Assembly (NCBI GenBank): GCA_963971405.1 | Contig: OZ020487.1 | Span: 36,615,039-36,679,038 of the forward strand | Source: Psococerastis gibbosa | Lineage: Eukaryota; Arthropoda; Insecta; Psocodea; Psocidae | Direction: 5' to 3' | DNA: 64,000 nt | In this document: positions 23,196 to 33,117 of the stretch, piece by piece | How the letters are laid out: the number at the start of each line of letters is the position of its first letter | Position numbering within the stretch: position 1 is the first letter of the stretch | Notes under the pieces: generated by a model | What the model was told of the DNA's origin: nothing | Seen by the model: only the letters and a program-made list of their open reading frames with translations | Databases searched by the model: none | Made by a program: the position numbers and the translations under genes

Positions 23196-24084
23196 GAAAC
23201 GATATGCAGAAGAGTCACGCGCCTGAAAAAATAATTCTAATTTATTATGGTATCGAAATTTCCTCACTGCTAACACCCTATAAACCATTTCAGCCGAAAT
23301 TAATGACTATTGAATAGGTTAAGAAGATGTACTACTACTACTATGAAATAAAACTCCGGTTCACCTCGCAAATGTCAGACCCGATGACTGTAACAAACTT
23401 GTTGCGCCCCATAAAGTATACTTAGCCGCTAAAAAGTTGATACAAACCTCATTTCTGGTTAGCCCCATACATTCAAATTAAGCCATTGCAATTAAGAGTG
23501 GCCCATGCTGATTGGAAGTGACGTTTTTATAGCTTTCTTATGTATACATAGCATCATTATGCGATATGTTTGAAATGTCGGAATCTTTAAGGTATACAAG
23601 ATTGGGAATTCTGGAATGGGGTTCACTGTCCCCACATGATCATTGAAGTTTCATATCCAATACATAATTTAATTCACATGAGTAGGTATATCTACTATGC
23701 GCAGACTCTGGCGCCGACTTGTATGCTGCTTAGATCCTGAAGTACCCACAACATTCGAAAGAAGGGGGCTAAGAATAGGTAGGGTTGCCAGAAAAAAATT
23801 CTCATGTAAAATAATTTTGACTGAGAGGAATGAAAGCTCCGAAAAAAATAGTACCGGTAGCCTACTTCGAAAAAAAATAAAGTACGCAGCCAGCATTGTA
23901 TTTTTGCTTTACAATTTTGTTGATTGAAAGTAAATACGAGTATAGAATAAATTTGCAAATTATAAACAATATTATCGTATAAGAAAAATGCTAATGCCAA
24001 AAATGATTGCAATAAATTAAATAAAATATACACATGTTCTGTATGGAGAAAAATGACCAATTACGAGAAACAATAAATAAATAA
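23196..24084. other. Intergenic, nothing recognised
   Basis: AT-rich; overlapping small frames on both strands with no domain. Confidence 0.35.
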
Positions 24085-24109
24085 ATCCCTTTCGGCTCTG
24101 GCCGATCAG

Positions 24110-24267
24110 CAGCCTGATCGGGGCGTTTATAATACCGGTATTTATTTAATCCACTGGTAAACAAGATAATTTTATAATGGAAAGTGTTATTCAAAATTTG
24201 TTTGTTTACAGTTATAATCCTAGGGTATTTATTTAACCCCGGTATTATAAACGCCTCGATCAGACTG
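24110..24267. mobile_element. Palindromic MITE R, copy 1
   Basis: Begins CAGCCTGATCGGGGCG and ends with an approximate inverse (CGCCTCGATCAGACTG). The inner arm TTTATAATACCGG is also inverted as CCGGTATTATAAA, so most of the element can fold. CAG precedes it and CTG follows. It shares TTTGTTTGTTTACAGTTATAATCC with copy 2. No coding sequence. Confidence 0.65.
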
Positions 24268-24270
24268 CTG

Positions 24271-24441
24271 CAGCCTGATCAAGGCGATTATAATACCGGG
24301 GTTATTATTTAATCCCCTGGTAATAAAAATATAAACAAGATAATTTTATAATGAAAGGTGCTATTCAAAATTTGTTTGTTTACAGTTATAATCCTAGGGT
24401 ATTTATTTAACCCCGGTATTATAATCGCCTCGATCAGGCTG
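24271..24441. mobile_element. Palindromic MITE R, copy 2
   Basis: Direct tandem neighbour of copy 1, separated by 3 bp. Starts CAGCCTGATCAAGGCG and ends CGCCTCGATCAGGCTG, followed by CAG. Copies 1 and 2 are about 85-90% identical by eye. CAG also flanks the pair on the left, compatible with a 3-bp target duplication of the array, though the CTG between copies does not fit exactly. Confidence 0.65.
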
Positions 24442-24645
24442 CAGGTGTAGGGAGATTCCGCAGACCCTGCTTTTCCTCTATGCTACCTACCCTAAGTACA
24501 GTATGTAATAAAAAATAAAAAATACTTTATTATTTTCCCGACCACAACATCAACACACAAAACACTCTTGTGTTCCAAACAATGACGACTACGAACTTCT
24601 ACTTATTAAATTATTTTTACTTTGACTGGACGTCATCTTGAAATT

Positions 24646-27600
24646 GGGGCAAGCGTGCCCCCCAGTGAGGGGATTTTGCCCCAGTGAGGGGATTTTGCCC
24701 CCTACTTTTAGGCATATTGCCCCACAGAAATTGGGCACAAATATCAAATTCCAGGACTAACAAATTAGAAAAAGAAAGAAAAGAATAGTCAAAAGTTACG
24801 TTCTCCGTCGTATTTATGGCGCCAATTTTGTTTTTAACGTTTTGCTATATGAAATATAAATTGAAATGGTTTTGGTAATATTGTAAAAGTGTGATTATTT
24901 AGAGCTGGGTATAGTATACCTGGTATTCTACCCATTATTAAAAATAATAGACCTAATCTGAACTTATTTATGAAGGGGGTGGGGGTGGATACAAGCGAAA
25001 TGTACACTATATGCAATAGGATCTCAATTTGTGCCACCCAGTGAAAATTTCTTAAAATATGCTCAGGTTCACCTAATCCCAATGGATACCTTGTCCTTAC
25101 CGTCAACAGTAGTGGGAAAGCACGGTTTCCGGATGTACGTATTGCTGACCGGAAAATCCTAAAATAGTGCAGTGATCAGGAAAGAGAAACTTCTACCAGC
25201 TCTCAACCCTCAATTTTGTTGCTCAGTGTGCATTAAAAACATTTTGGAAATGTCGCGCCTCTTTCCTTTGTATTGTACTTGTACTGTACAACTCTAGTTA
25301 ATTGTCCAATCTTGAACAGCAGCAGTGTGCAAACTAACGACTTTGCAATGACGATAATCTCCTTTGTGAGTTATGCAAAGCAGTGATGCACAAGAACCGG
25401 ACAAGTCACCTGCACATAGCTTCTGGTGTCACCGAGGCATTTACATAAATTAACCGCAACTAACTCAGGCCAAGAAAAACAATTTTCACCGCGACCACTG
25501 CCATTGAAAAAGGGCAAAACCGTTTAATCTAATACTATCTATTTAATAAATACAATAATAAGACAATTATATCATGTATGGTGTGGTGGCAAATCCTCCA
25601 TAAATCTAGGCTGATAGTTGAATGTGGTATGCTCCAGCACCATAAGAATGGCTGGTAGATTCCTGGCGGCTTCGGATCTCTGGAATTTTATAAGGCAATT
25701 TGTAGAAATGAATCTTGAGGATGTGTCTTAGGAAAACAGGGGCGACTTGGAGAATGTTATGCTAGGAATGAGTTTCTAATGCCTCTCAAATACTCAATTA
25801 CATATCTATTTTAGTTTTATTGGTGCCATATTTTTCGCCAAGCTAATTGTTCCGTGATTGTCCGTATATGCGATACACAACTGTATAGTTCTAGGGCAAT
25901 ACGATGGAACGTGAGGTATTTACGGTATAAAGTATAGGCTACTATCTGCAAATACTTGAAAATTCTTGAGATACTGTACATATAAAGCCTTATACAGCGA
26001 ACGCTGAATCACGCCTCTATAAGTAAACCTAGCTTCAATTATAAAGCTAACCGGGCTGGGAAAATTCTAATATTTTGCTATTTACAGTATAATGATCAAG
26101 TAACTAAAAATGTTCCATGGAAGCAGCAGAATCGCCCAATTTGTTATTTTGTAGATATATTTTAAAATCGGAATACAGCAAATACAATAGTTCTCCAATG
26201 CTCTCCGCAAATGACTGATTGGGCGATTCTGCCATAATGGAATATTCATGGGAACTTGATCGTCTTAGTCCGAGCCAACAGCATATCGTCGCTGTTTTCG
26301 CAATGAGCAGCAATGTCGGATAATCCCAGCTTTACAGGAGCAATCGAAAACTGTTTATTTATTCGTTTAAAGTCAGTTAAGTAACTATCAGATTCACTTT
26401 GGGCTATTTTTAAATGTAGCTTTTACAATGTCTCGGCGAAGTTCCAACGAATAAAGCCAGTATTTAGGCAAATAAATCGACACAATTAGATTGTTGTTCA
26501 AAACTTGACACGCCACTATTAGTACCTAACGATTTCTGGCCTATTACAAACGATAAATAAACGTTCACGCGACCGAGTTAACATATTATTCGTCCTTTTG
26601 CCCAGCCGACAAAGGGCATTTTGTACCCGAATGCCAATTCAACAGCCAATGTTTGCATTTTTCAGTTAAATTTTATTCCTAGATTACCCACGTAGCACAT
26701 ACATAGGTCCTATTTCAAACTACATTTACGCTTGAAATACATATCTTTTTCTTCACATGAGACCTTGTGCAAATCGTGTGGCTCGCCAATAATGTTAAAA
26801 AGATTTTAATCATTTTGAACACACACCCTATTGAAAAACAGCAACGCTACTAGTATTCTACGGTGCTGCTTAAAAAACAAGTTTGGATTAACTTTTTTTT
26901 AATTTGACTCAATACTGTCTTTCATCGCCATTTTTTTACTTGATCCTTTGTAGAGTAGGTAATTAAGTTAATAGATAGTGTTTTTCTTCTAGAATTACGC
27001 ACTGTAACACATAATAATGTAACATGTCAGCAAATATGTAAGCAAATAGAGAACATGCAAGATGAACATGAATGAGGTTAACAAGGTTCCCCGGACAAGC
27101 AGAGACATTTTTTTCTGTTTTCATAAATTTTGCTAATTGGACTGAGTGCTGTAACCTAATTAATTCAAAATAGAAGTCTAATTTTCATTATCATTTAACT
27201 GGTCTAAGCTGTACACAATTCACATCACCGGTCTACCACTTCTAAAATAGGTATCAATTGGCTGCAATCGCTCCAAAACAAGGACATGGCTACAAATTGC
27301 AATAGAACACCAACCAATGAGAACCAATGAAACTATTACCAACAACATGGATCCTGGAACGGACTGTAAGAATATCAATGAAACTGACTTACTATTGTTG
27401 CAACGTCAGGCTGTCATTCTTGAATGCCAATCATGGGATGAGGAGAAAGAACTTGTCTGCATTGCATATTATACAGGTACTCATCTCACGCGTCGGCTTA
27501 TGTATTATGGATTTGGAACGACACAACCTTTTTAGTCGATCCCATCTTCCGCTTACAGATCATTGGCGATGATCTCAGCAATGATACAAGCGATTCAAAA

Positions 27601-28967
27601 TATATCAATTTTAAGCTCACAAGGAATATGATACTTTTACATTATTCACTCACTCCATTCCCGCTCCATCCACTCCATCGAGATAATCCAACTTATGTAT
27701 ACTGCGGATGTGGACCGATGAATGCTTTTTAGTCTTCAGCAATCCACAAATCCATTTTTTTGGCCCGTCTCATTTGCAATTCTTTCTCTAATAACCGTTC
27801 ATTATTTCTTACAACTCATTGATAAATTATTTTACCACATATGTGGTATGGCTGAGTATGGTATGCTGTACAACCTACAACTAAATTCCACTTGTTGAAT
27901 CATTTTAAAAAAGTAATTAAGAAAGAAATATTTGTCAGTAGGTAGTGCAAAATCCTCCCCTCTAGCTCACTTAAGTATAAATACTACCATAAACTAAATA
28001 TGAGATGCAAAAGGCGATTTCTTACAAAAAGTCTGAGAAAATCAAGAGTTGAGTAAGTTTCCAGTTAACGGTTTCGGCATAGATGATGAAAAGCTGAACC
28101 CTCCCATGCGCCTCAAAATTAATACAATATTGTAACTGTGTTGCATTTTAAAACTACTCCCTTTTACCCGACGTCACCTACCTAATTGATTAGGATCGTC
28201 CAACGATAGGTGTTGCCGAAACGTTGGCTTGTCTACACAGTGCAGGCAAGAATGTCGCTTCTGATAATCAGGCACAGACAAATGGTACCTAACCAGAAGG
28301 ACTAAAAAGGCCGTGCTCTCATACCCATGTGAAACCGTATCAAGACTAATCGGCGACATCACCAAGATGTATTAGAGTAAATGTTGGCCATTGTGTACAT
28401 CCATTAATATGGCTCTAACCTCCGACCTCCCTCTTATAGTAATCTGAGTCCACCAGTAATGGTCCTCATTTTTATCCCACAACTTTTCCACTTGCACGTT
28501 TATTTTCTTTTTCTCCCTATTGTGGGAAGGTATTTTCCGCAATAGTGTGACAAATGTCAAACTAGGTATCAGATCTTTTGCATAGTTTGCCAAGGTTTTA
28601 ATCTTGTTGGATAGTTAAAACTGGCAGCGGCGGTATGATGCATAATGTTTCTTGTTTAATATCGCAGAAATCGTTTTTTCCTGTTTTTTTTTTTTGTTCC
28701 ATTTGCAGCCTATATAGTCGTAGGGTTTCACTTAAGGTCCAAATTTTTGTAAATGTTGAAAGTAGAAGCTAAACCAAGATTGGCAATGAAACAAGTAATG
28801 GAGCCTGATAAGTAACTACCTATTCAAAATAGGTACTCCAAAGTCCAAGCCATGTTAATCATTTTTTATCACAGCTGCTGCAGCAGTAACATACTTATTT
28901 ATTTGAGGGCGGTATGTTACCGTTTTATTAACAGCAAGCTGTAAGTATAAGTATTAGTAGTATAACC
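24646..28967. other. Longest repeat-poor stretch; small foldback at 26126
   Basis: No gene is recognised in about 4.3 kb. At 26126-26140 and 26218-26232 a perfect 15-bp inverted repeat (GCAGAATCGCCCAAT) bounds a 107-bp segment, possibly a tiny MITE without a readable duplication. The plus-strand frame at 27317-27535 (contains QAVILECQSWDEEKELVC, then a GTACTC donor-like site) is protein-like but unsupported. Confidence 0.35.
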
Positions 28968-29269
28968 CATGGCCGTAGCCAGAGGGATAGGACTTATAGG
29001 GTTGCAGTCCCCCCCCCCCCCAAAAAAAAACATGTACAAATTGAGAATTAATAAACCTAAAACCGGTAATATGTGGATATATATTTTGCTCTAGCTGTAC
29101 CCAGCGCACGCAACCATTTATTACGTGCAAAGTCCCCCCCCCCCCAAATTTAGTAAGTCTGTTGCAAGGCAATAATTTATAATTTAACCGATACTAAATA
29201 AGTTTACTCTACAAGTACTAGTATTTTGTTGACATTTTGACCCCAAGAAATGGGCTGGATCCGTCACTG
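28968..29269. mobile_element. hAT-like element(s), unmatched ends
   Basis: The left end CATGGCCGTAGCCAGAGGG resembles the CATGGGYGTAGC family. The right end, read inward, is CAGTGACGGATCCAGCCC and resembles the element at 43211, as does the interior after the second C run (AAATTTAGTAAGTCTGTTG). The two ends do not match each other, so two elements may overlap or be nested. C runs lie at about 29010-29020 and 29134-29146. Confidence 0.45.
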
Positions 29270-29695
29270 AAAACATGCTGATTGTTATAATTACCTGCAG
29301 TGATAAGTAACAATATTCGAATATGGTAGGCTTCACTTCTGTAGTTGCGTGAGTTTTTTACAGGGCCATCTATTTTCCAAATGTCAGGTTAAGAGAACTG
29401 GGGCCCGATACTTAGTTAATTTATTGGGCTCAACTGATTTGGGGAGTTCGGAGCCCCTGTGGTCTACACCTCCGGAGCTATATTTCTTTTTCACAGCTAG
29501 CCTGCCTCAAATTTCGTGCGCTGGTGCGGCTATAAAATTCTTGAGCAATATTTCACTAAATTCTGATTTATAGAGATTTTATAAAGCTATTATGTTCGCA
29601 GGTCAATTATGGTATGTTCAAAAAAGATGAATGAATCGAATAAAAATGACGAGTATTCCGATAATAATCTATAGTATTATACTATGGAATACTAT
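29270..29695. other. Intergenic, nothing recognised
   Basis: AT-rich flank of the large TIR element; no gene seen. Confidence 0.35.
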
Positions 29696-30401
29696 ACTAC
29701 GGGTAATTCTCCGCACTGGGTACAATTTTTTACACTGAATCTTAAAAAAATTCAAATTGAATTTTAACATTGGAATGTAACCATTAGTTACGGGAGACCT
29801 CCTATAGTTCATCAAAAATAGTAATCAGGCTTAATAAAATTTATTTTAGTAAATTAATTAATCCGGCACGGGGTCTTACGTGACAGACGCTAGCGTGACA
29901 GACATCAGAAAACCACATGTTTTGACCAATATTCCTGTGAAATAGTAAAAAGAAAAAGTTATACGCTGATTAGATAGAGCAATAAATCGTATTGTTGTCC
30001 TGTATTATTAAAATGATTATATAATGATGTTTTATATTTGGTACATGAGGCGTGACAGACATCAGACGAAAAAAAGTACGCGCCGATTTTTTAATCAACT
30101 TTCCCCTAAAAAGATTGATAATTTAAGTAATTCGGTTAAGGAAACTTACGGATACGCGCCATTTCGTAGAACTGTAGTGATACCAACACAAGAAAACACA
30201 AATTGTCTTTAAATGGATTTTACAGGGAGTTCCAAAAAAGTGTGACCGTGTGACCGACGTTAGACGTTGGGTGGGGTCACCTGTTTGAAAATTAATAAAA
30301 TAAAAAATAGAACGTTTTCATCAAATAGTATTTCAAATAATTAATGCTTAATCTGTTCATAAATAATTAGATTACTCGTGACTTCGTGGTATTTCATTTT
30401 A

Positions 30402-30513
30402 ATAAACAAAAAATAACAAAAACTTAGAGTTTTAGAAAAACTTGTTATAACAACCCGAATTAGTAAAACCCAAATAATCGTTAAGAAATTAACTTTGTCT
30501 AAGAAACCCACTT
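30402..30513. repeat. Left arm of perfect 112-bp inverted repeat
   Basis: Identical in reverse complement to 30835-30946 as far as I can check by eye. The arms would form a long hairpin in single-stranded DNA or RNA with a loop of about 321 nt. Complete identity implies recent origin or ongoing gene conversion. Confidence 0.8.
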
Positions 30514-30636
30514 TTTTTTGAAAATGTTGAAATCAAAAGAGCTTTACACAATAGGGAAAAATTAACAAACGACATAACATTCACACAATCATCCCCTCTA
30601 ATAGATCTAGCTAGTAGGTTAGGAATAGGTAACCAG

Positions 30637-30712
30637 CCACGCCCCCTCCCACCCCCTCCTCCCCCCGCTCCCAGTCCTATATAAACCAAGGTTTCCTCTC
30701 CCTAGTCACATT
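30637..30712 (+). promoter_or_regulatory. Core-promoter-like segment in the hairpin loop
   Basis: A GC-box-like CCACGCCCCC (30638-30647) and a pyrimidine-rich C tract precede TATATAAA at 30678-30685. An initiator-like AGTCACATT follows, with its A at 30708, about 30 bp from the TATA start, the canonical metazoan spacing. GC content jumps relative to both sides. This is a pattern match only; no coding frame starts plausibly downstream. Confidence 0.4.
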
Positions 30713-30834
30713 TGCATCTTCTTCTCCTTGAGTTGAGCAAGTCTCAAATCGCAGATAAGGTGTAACTGTGCTAGTGGGTTTCCCTCTGTAGATGGCAGTT
30801 CTTGCCGAAAGCGCTCAGGGTTTTATACTAACAC

Positions 30835-30946
30835 AAGTGGGTTTCTTAGACAAAGTTAATTTCTTAACGATTATTTGGGTTTTACTAATTCGGGTTGTTA
30901 TAACAAGTTTTTCTAAAACTCTAAGTTTTTGTTATTTTTTGTTTAT
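30835..30946. repeat. Right arm of perfect 112-bp inverted repeat
   Basis: Partner of 30402-30513. It reads AAGTGGGTTTCTTAGACAAA at its inner edge and GTTTAT at its outer edge. Confidence 0.8.
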
Positions 30947-31419
30947 GCTTAATCTGTTGTAAGATTATCTAGTTGCAAGGACATTTGTTAATATTACTAT
31001 TAACTGTGCTGTTAATTTTTGAATCTTTGAAAATGGGGTTGCTACACGTGACAGACGTCAGAAATTGACCATTTCAAAGAGGAAATTAGGTAAAATGAAA
31101 AATTTTGTAGAAACATAATATACGTGAGGACACGGATAAAGAAGTCATTTAGTTGCTGCAATATCAAAATCAAGTTTTTTTGCAAAAGTATTGATGTTAT
31201 ACTGAAGCATCATCAATTGTACCCAGTGCGGAGAATTACCCACTACACATTAGTACTACTATAGTACTATTCCTAATTCTTGAATATATTTTCTTCTGAC
31301 ATAGAGGAGTTACGCAATTTTTGTCTATTAAAAAATGCCACCACAAATTATTTCTTTAAATCATGGCTAAAATCAAACTAGATACTAAGTTAATGATGTT
31401 GTTGTGGTGATAATGCTAA

Positions 31420-31576
31420 GGCGGGTATTCCAAATACGTCAATCGTCAATGAAAAATTGAAAAATGACGTTTTAGCAGACATTAAAGACATACTAAAAAT
31501 TCTGCTACCACGTCAATTTACGACATTGTCATTTTTCAATTTTTCATTGACGATTGACGTATGTGGAATGCCCGCC
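31420..31576. mobile_element. Hairpin MITE with TAA duplication
   Basis: The 157-bp element starts GGCGGGTATTCC and ends with its near-inverse GGAATGCCCGCC, flanked by TAA on both sides (31417-31419, 31577-31579). The arms stay complementary almost to the centre (TTTTTCAATTTTTCATTGACG). The centre contains GCAGACATTAAAGAC and TGCTACCACGTC, also present in the composite MITEs. A 3-bp TWA duplication is typical of PIF/Harbinger elements; I infer that superfamily. Confidence 0.75.
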
Positions 31577-31634
31577 TAATGTTGTAGGAGTAAAAAAAAA
31601 TCTTTTTGGCTGTAGTGCTAATACCTACTGTTGG

Positions 31635-31780
31635 GGGACATGGAAGGAGCCTCCCCGAAGATTGCGCTTATGAGCGATCGGGCGTCCCTGGAAACGGCGG
31701 GAATTACCCCGTCGGCCAATCCTTCCACCACCGGGTCAAGCGACAACAACGTGTCCAAGGCTCGGACACGTTAAGTAAGT
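31635..31780 (+). mobile_element. Short retroposed insert with 12-bp duplication
   Basis: ACCTACTGTTGG flanks the 146-bp insert perfectly (31623-31634 and 31781-31792). The insert is GC-rich, ends GGACACGTTAAGTAAGT and so carries an (AAGT)n tail like the LINE ends at 32014 and 48842. One frame contains RSGVPGNGGNYPVG. I infer a heavily 5'-truncated LINE copy or a SINE using the same machinery. Confidence 0.7.
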
Positions 31781-31792
31781 ACCTACTGTTGG

Positions 31793-32013
31793 AAGTTTTA
31801 ATTTTAAACTAGGTCGTATAAAATTTCAAAACTTAGTGACCAACTTCAGTTTAATTCTCTTAGTAGGTAAACTATAATATGACTATACTTATGACTTATG
31901 ACTTATAATATAATAATTATATAAGCGAGCACTAATAAGTTTTTTTTACGGACTCTTACGAATCTTCATTTGTTATTATTAAATGCCCATCATTCGGAGA
32001 AATATAAATAATA
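31793..32013. other. Intergenic spacer
   Basis: AT-rich, no feature seen. Confidence 0.3.
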
Positions 32014-32196
32014 GTGGAGGGCACAAGTCCTATAGGACGACCGAGGATTTCCCTTGAAACGAAAGTGAGGGAAAACCTCAGGACCCTCAGTCTCTCGCCG
32101 GATGATACCCAAGACCGGAACACCTGGAAGATGGAGATCCGCGTGCCGCCGACCCCGTGGGAGGGATAAGGCGCCGTTAAAGTAAAGTAAGTAAGT
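32014..32196 (+). mobile_element. LINE 3' end with (AAGT)n tail
   Basis: The translation of 32014-32169 contains GTSPIGRPRISLETKVREN, then a spacer to DDTQDRNTWKMEIR, and stops at TAA. GRPR, KVRENLRTL and DRNTWK are typical of the polyprotein C-terminus of non-LTR retrotransposons. The stop is followed by GGCGCCGTTAAAG and an AAGT repeat tail (about 32178-32196). The upstream reverse transcriptase is missing (5' truncation). The same 3' end occurs inverted at 48842-48965. Confidence 0.7.
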
Positions 32197-32525
32197 AGTC
32201 TCCTTATAATAACTTTGTTAAACATATCGTACTATGAATCATCCGAACCCGTTAATTATCTTCATGCAAATGAAAGTAATTGTGTTATTTATAAATGGGG
32301 ATTGGGCAAACACTAACTTTAAAATAGTAAAATTGCGGTTCACTTTTTTACTGTGGTATGTACAGGTACATGTACATATGGAGAGAATTAGAAACAAGAC
32401 GTAAATTAATAAGTAGGTATACGCTTCCCTGTTTCATCAGAAATTTTAATACAACATGCTTATTAACTTTTAGCATCTCCCAATTGTTGTGAGTTTTTCC
32501 TGGCGGACTTCGTGAATGCTGGGGA
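32197..32525. other. Intergenic, nothing recognised
   Basis: No gene or bounded repeat is seen. Confidence 0.3.
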
Positions 32526-33117
32526 ACATCTAACATCTTTAGATAGAAGTAACACTGTAAGTAACACCCTAATATTTGGCAATTGTGCGGTGCAGAGCCA
32601 AAGGTCAAAGAAGTGCCGAAAATCCTAAAGCATTCAGTCATGATAATATGACACATCTTAACCATTTAAGAAGCCCAACTACTGATTGAGGCACTGTCTC
32701 TCCTCACCGCACCTGCACTGCACATCTTTACGGAGAAGTAACACAGTGCCTGCTTCTCCCTAAGATTTGGCAATTGTAATGCTTCGGTGCAGAGCCAAAG
32801 ATCAAAAAAGTGCCGAAAATTCTATGCCATTCAGTTCAGTCATGATAATATGACACATCTTAACCATTTAAGAAGCCTAACTACTGATTGAGGCACTGTC
32901 TTTCCTCACCGCACCTGCACTGCACATCTTTACGGAGAAGTAACACAGTGCCTGCTTCTCCCTAAGATTTGGCAATTGTAATGCTTCGGTGCAGAGCCAA
33001 AGATCAAAAAAGTGCCGAAAATTCTATGCCATTCAGTTCAGTCATGATAATATGACACATCGCTTAACCATTTAAGGAGCCTAACTACTGATTGAGGCAC
33101 TGTCTCTCCTGACTGCA
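32526..33117. repeat. Tandem repeat, ~200-bp unit, about three copies
   Basis: The word CAATTG followed by ...CGGTGCAGAGCCAAAG starts at 32580, 32771 and 32973 (spacings 191 and 202 bp). Each unit also contains CATGATAATATGACACATC, CTACTGATTGAGGCACTGTC and CCGCACCTGCACTGCAC. The second and third units are almost identical, pointing to recent expansion. No frame is kept across units. Confidence 0.8.

Larger units (their letters stand above)
24085..24645 (+). repeat. S repeat, truncated, carrying two tandem MITEs
   Basis: Starts AAATCCCTTTCGGCTCTGGC like 34565, is interrupted at 24110-24441 by two tandem palindromic elements, then resumes at GTGTAGGGAGATTCCGCAGA and ends abruptly after CGTCATCTTGAAAT. 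Immediately downstream a 20-bp word, CCCCAGTGAGGGGATTTTGC, is present twice (24661-24700 area). Confidence 0.65.
30344..30958. repeat. Insert flanked by 14-bp direct repeats
   Basis: ATGCTTAATCTGTT occurs at 30344-30357 and 30945-30958, in the same orientation, just outside the arms of the internal inverted repeat. This could be the duplication left by a secondary insertion into the larger TIR element, or a by-product of arm formation. The left copy is separated from the left arm by about 45 bp, whereas the right copy abuts the right arm, so the insert is asymmetric. Confidence 0.5.
29701..31241. mobile_element. 1.54-kb TIR element with internal 112-bp inverted repeat
   Basis: The terminal 27 bp (29701-29727) are perfectly inverted at 31215-31241 (starts GGGTAATTCTCCGCACTGGG). 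ACTAC flanks both sides (29696-29700, 31242-31246), consistent with a 5-bp target duplication. The interior holds four or five copies of GTGACAGACNTCAGA-like words, a perfect 112-bp inverted repeat (30402-30513 with 30835-30946) and a TATA-containing segment in the loop. The only frame of note is a basic 62-codon ORF at 30024-30212 (RRDRHQTKKSTRRF), too short for a transposase. I infer a non-autonomous DNA transposon. A 5-bp duplication occurs in several superfamilies (for example Transib), but this TIR does not match one I know. Confidence 0.8.

Noticed and set aside
22732..23226. 164-codon open frame
   Set aside because: It runs through a hAT element, a SINE head and a LINE fragment; the frame is a by-product of C-rich repeat sequence.
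30024..30212. 62-codon basic ORF as a transposase or DNA-binding protein
   Set aside because: Too short, no recognisable domain; kept only as a note in the element entry.
32526..33117. CRISPR array
   Set aside because: Repeats are ~200 bp with no spacers, in a eukaryotic context.
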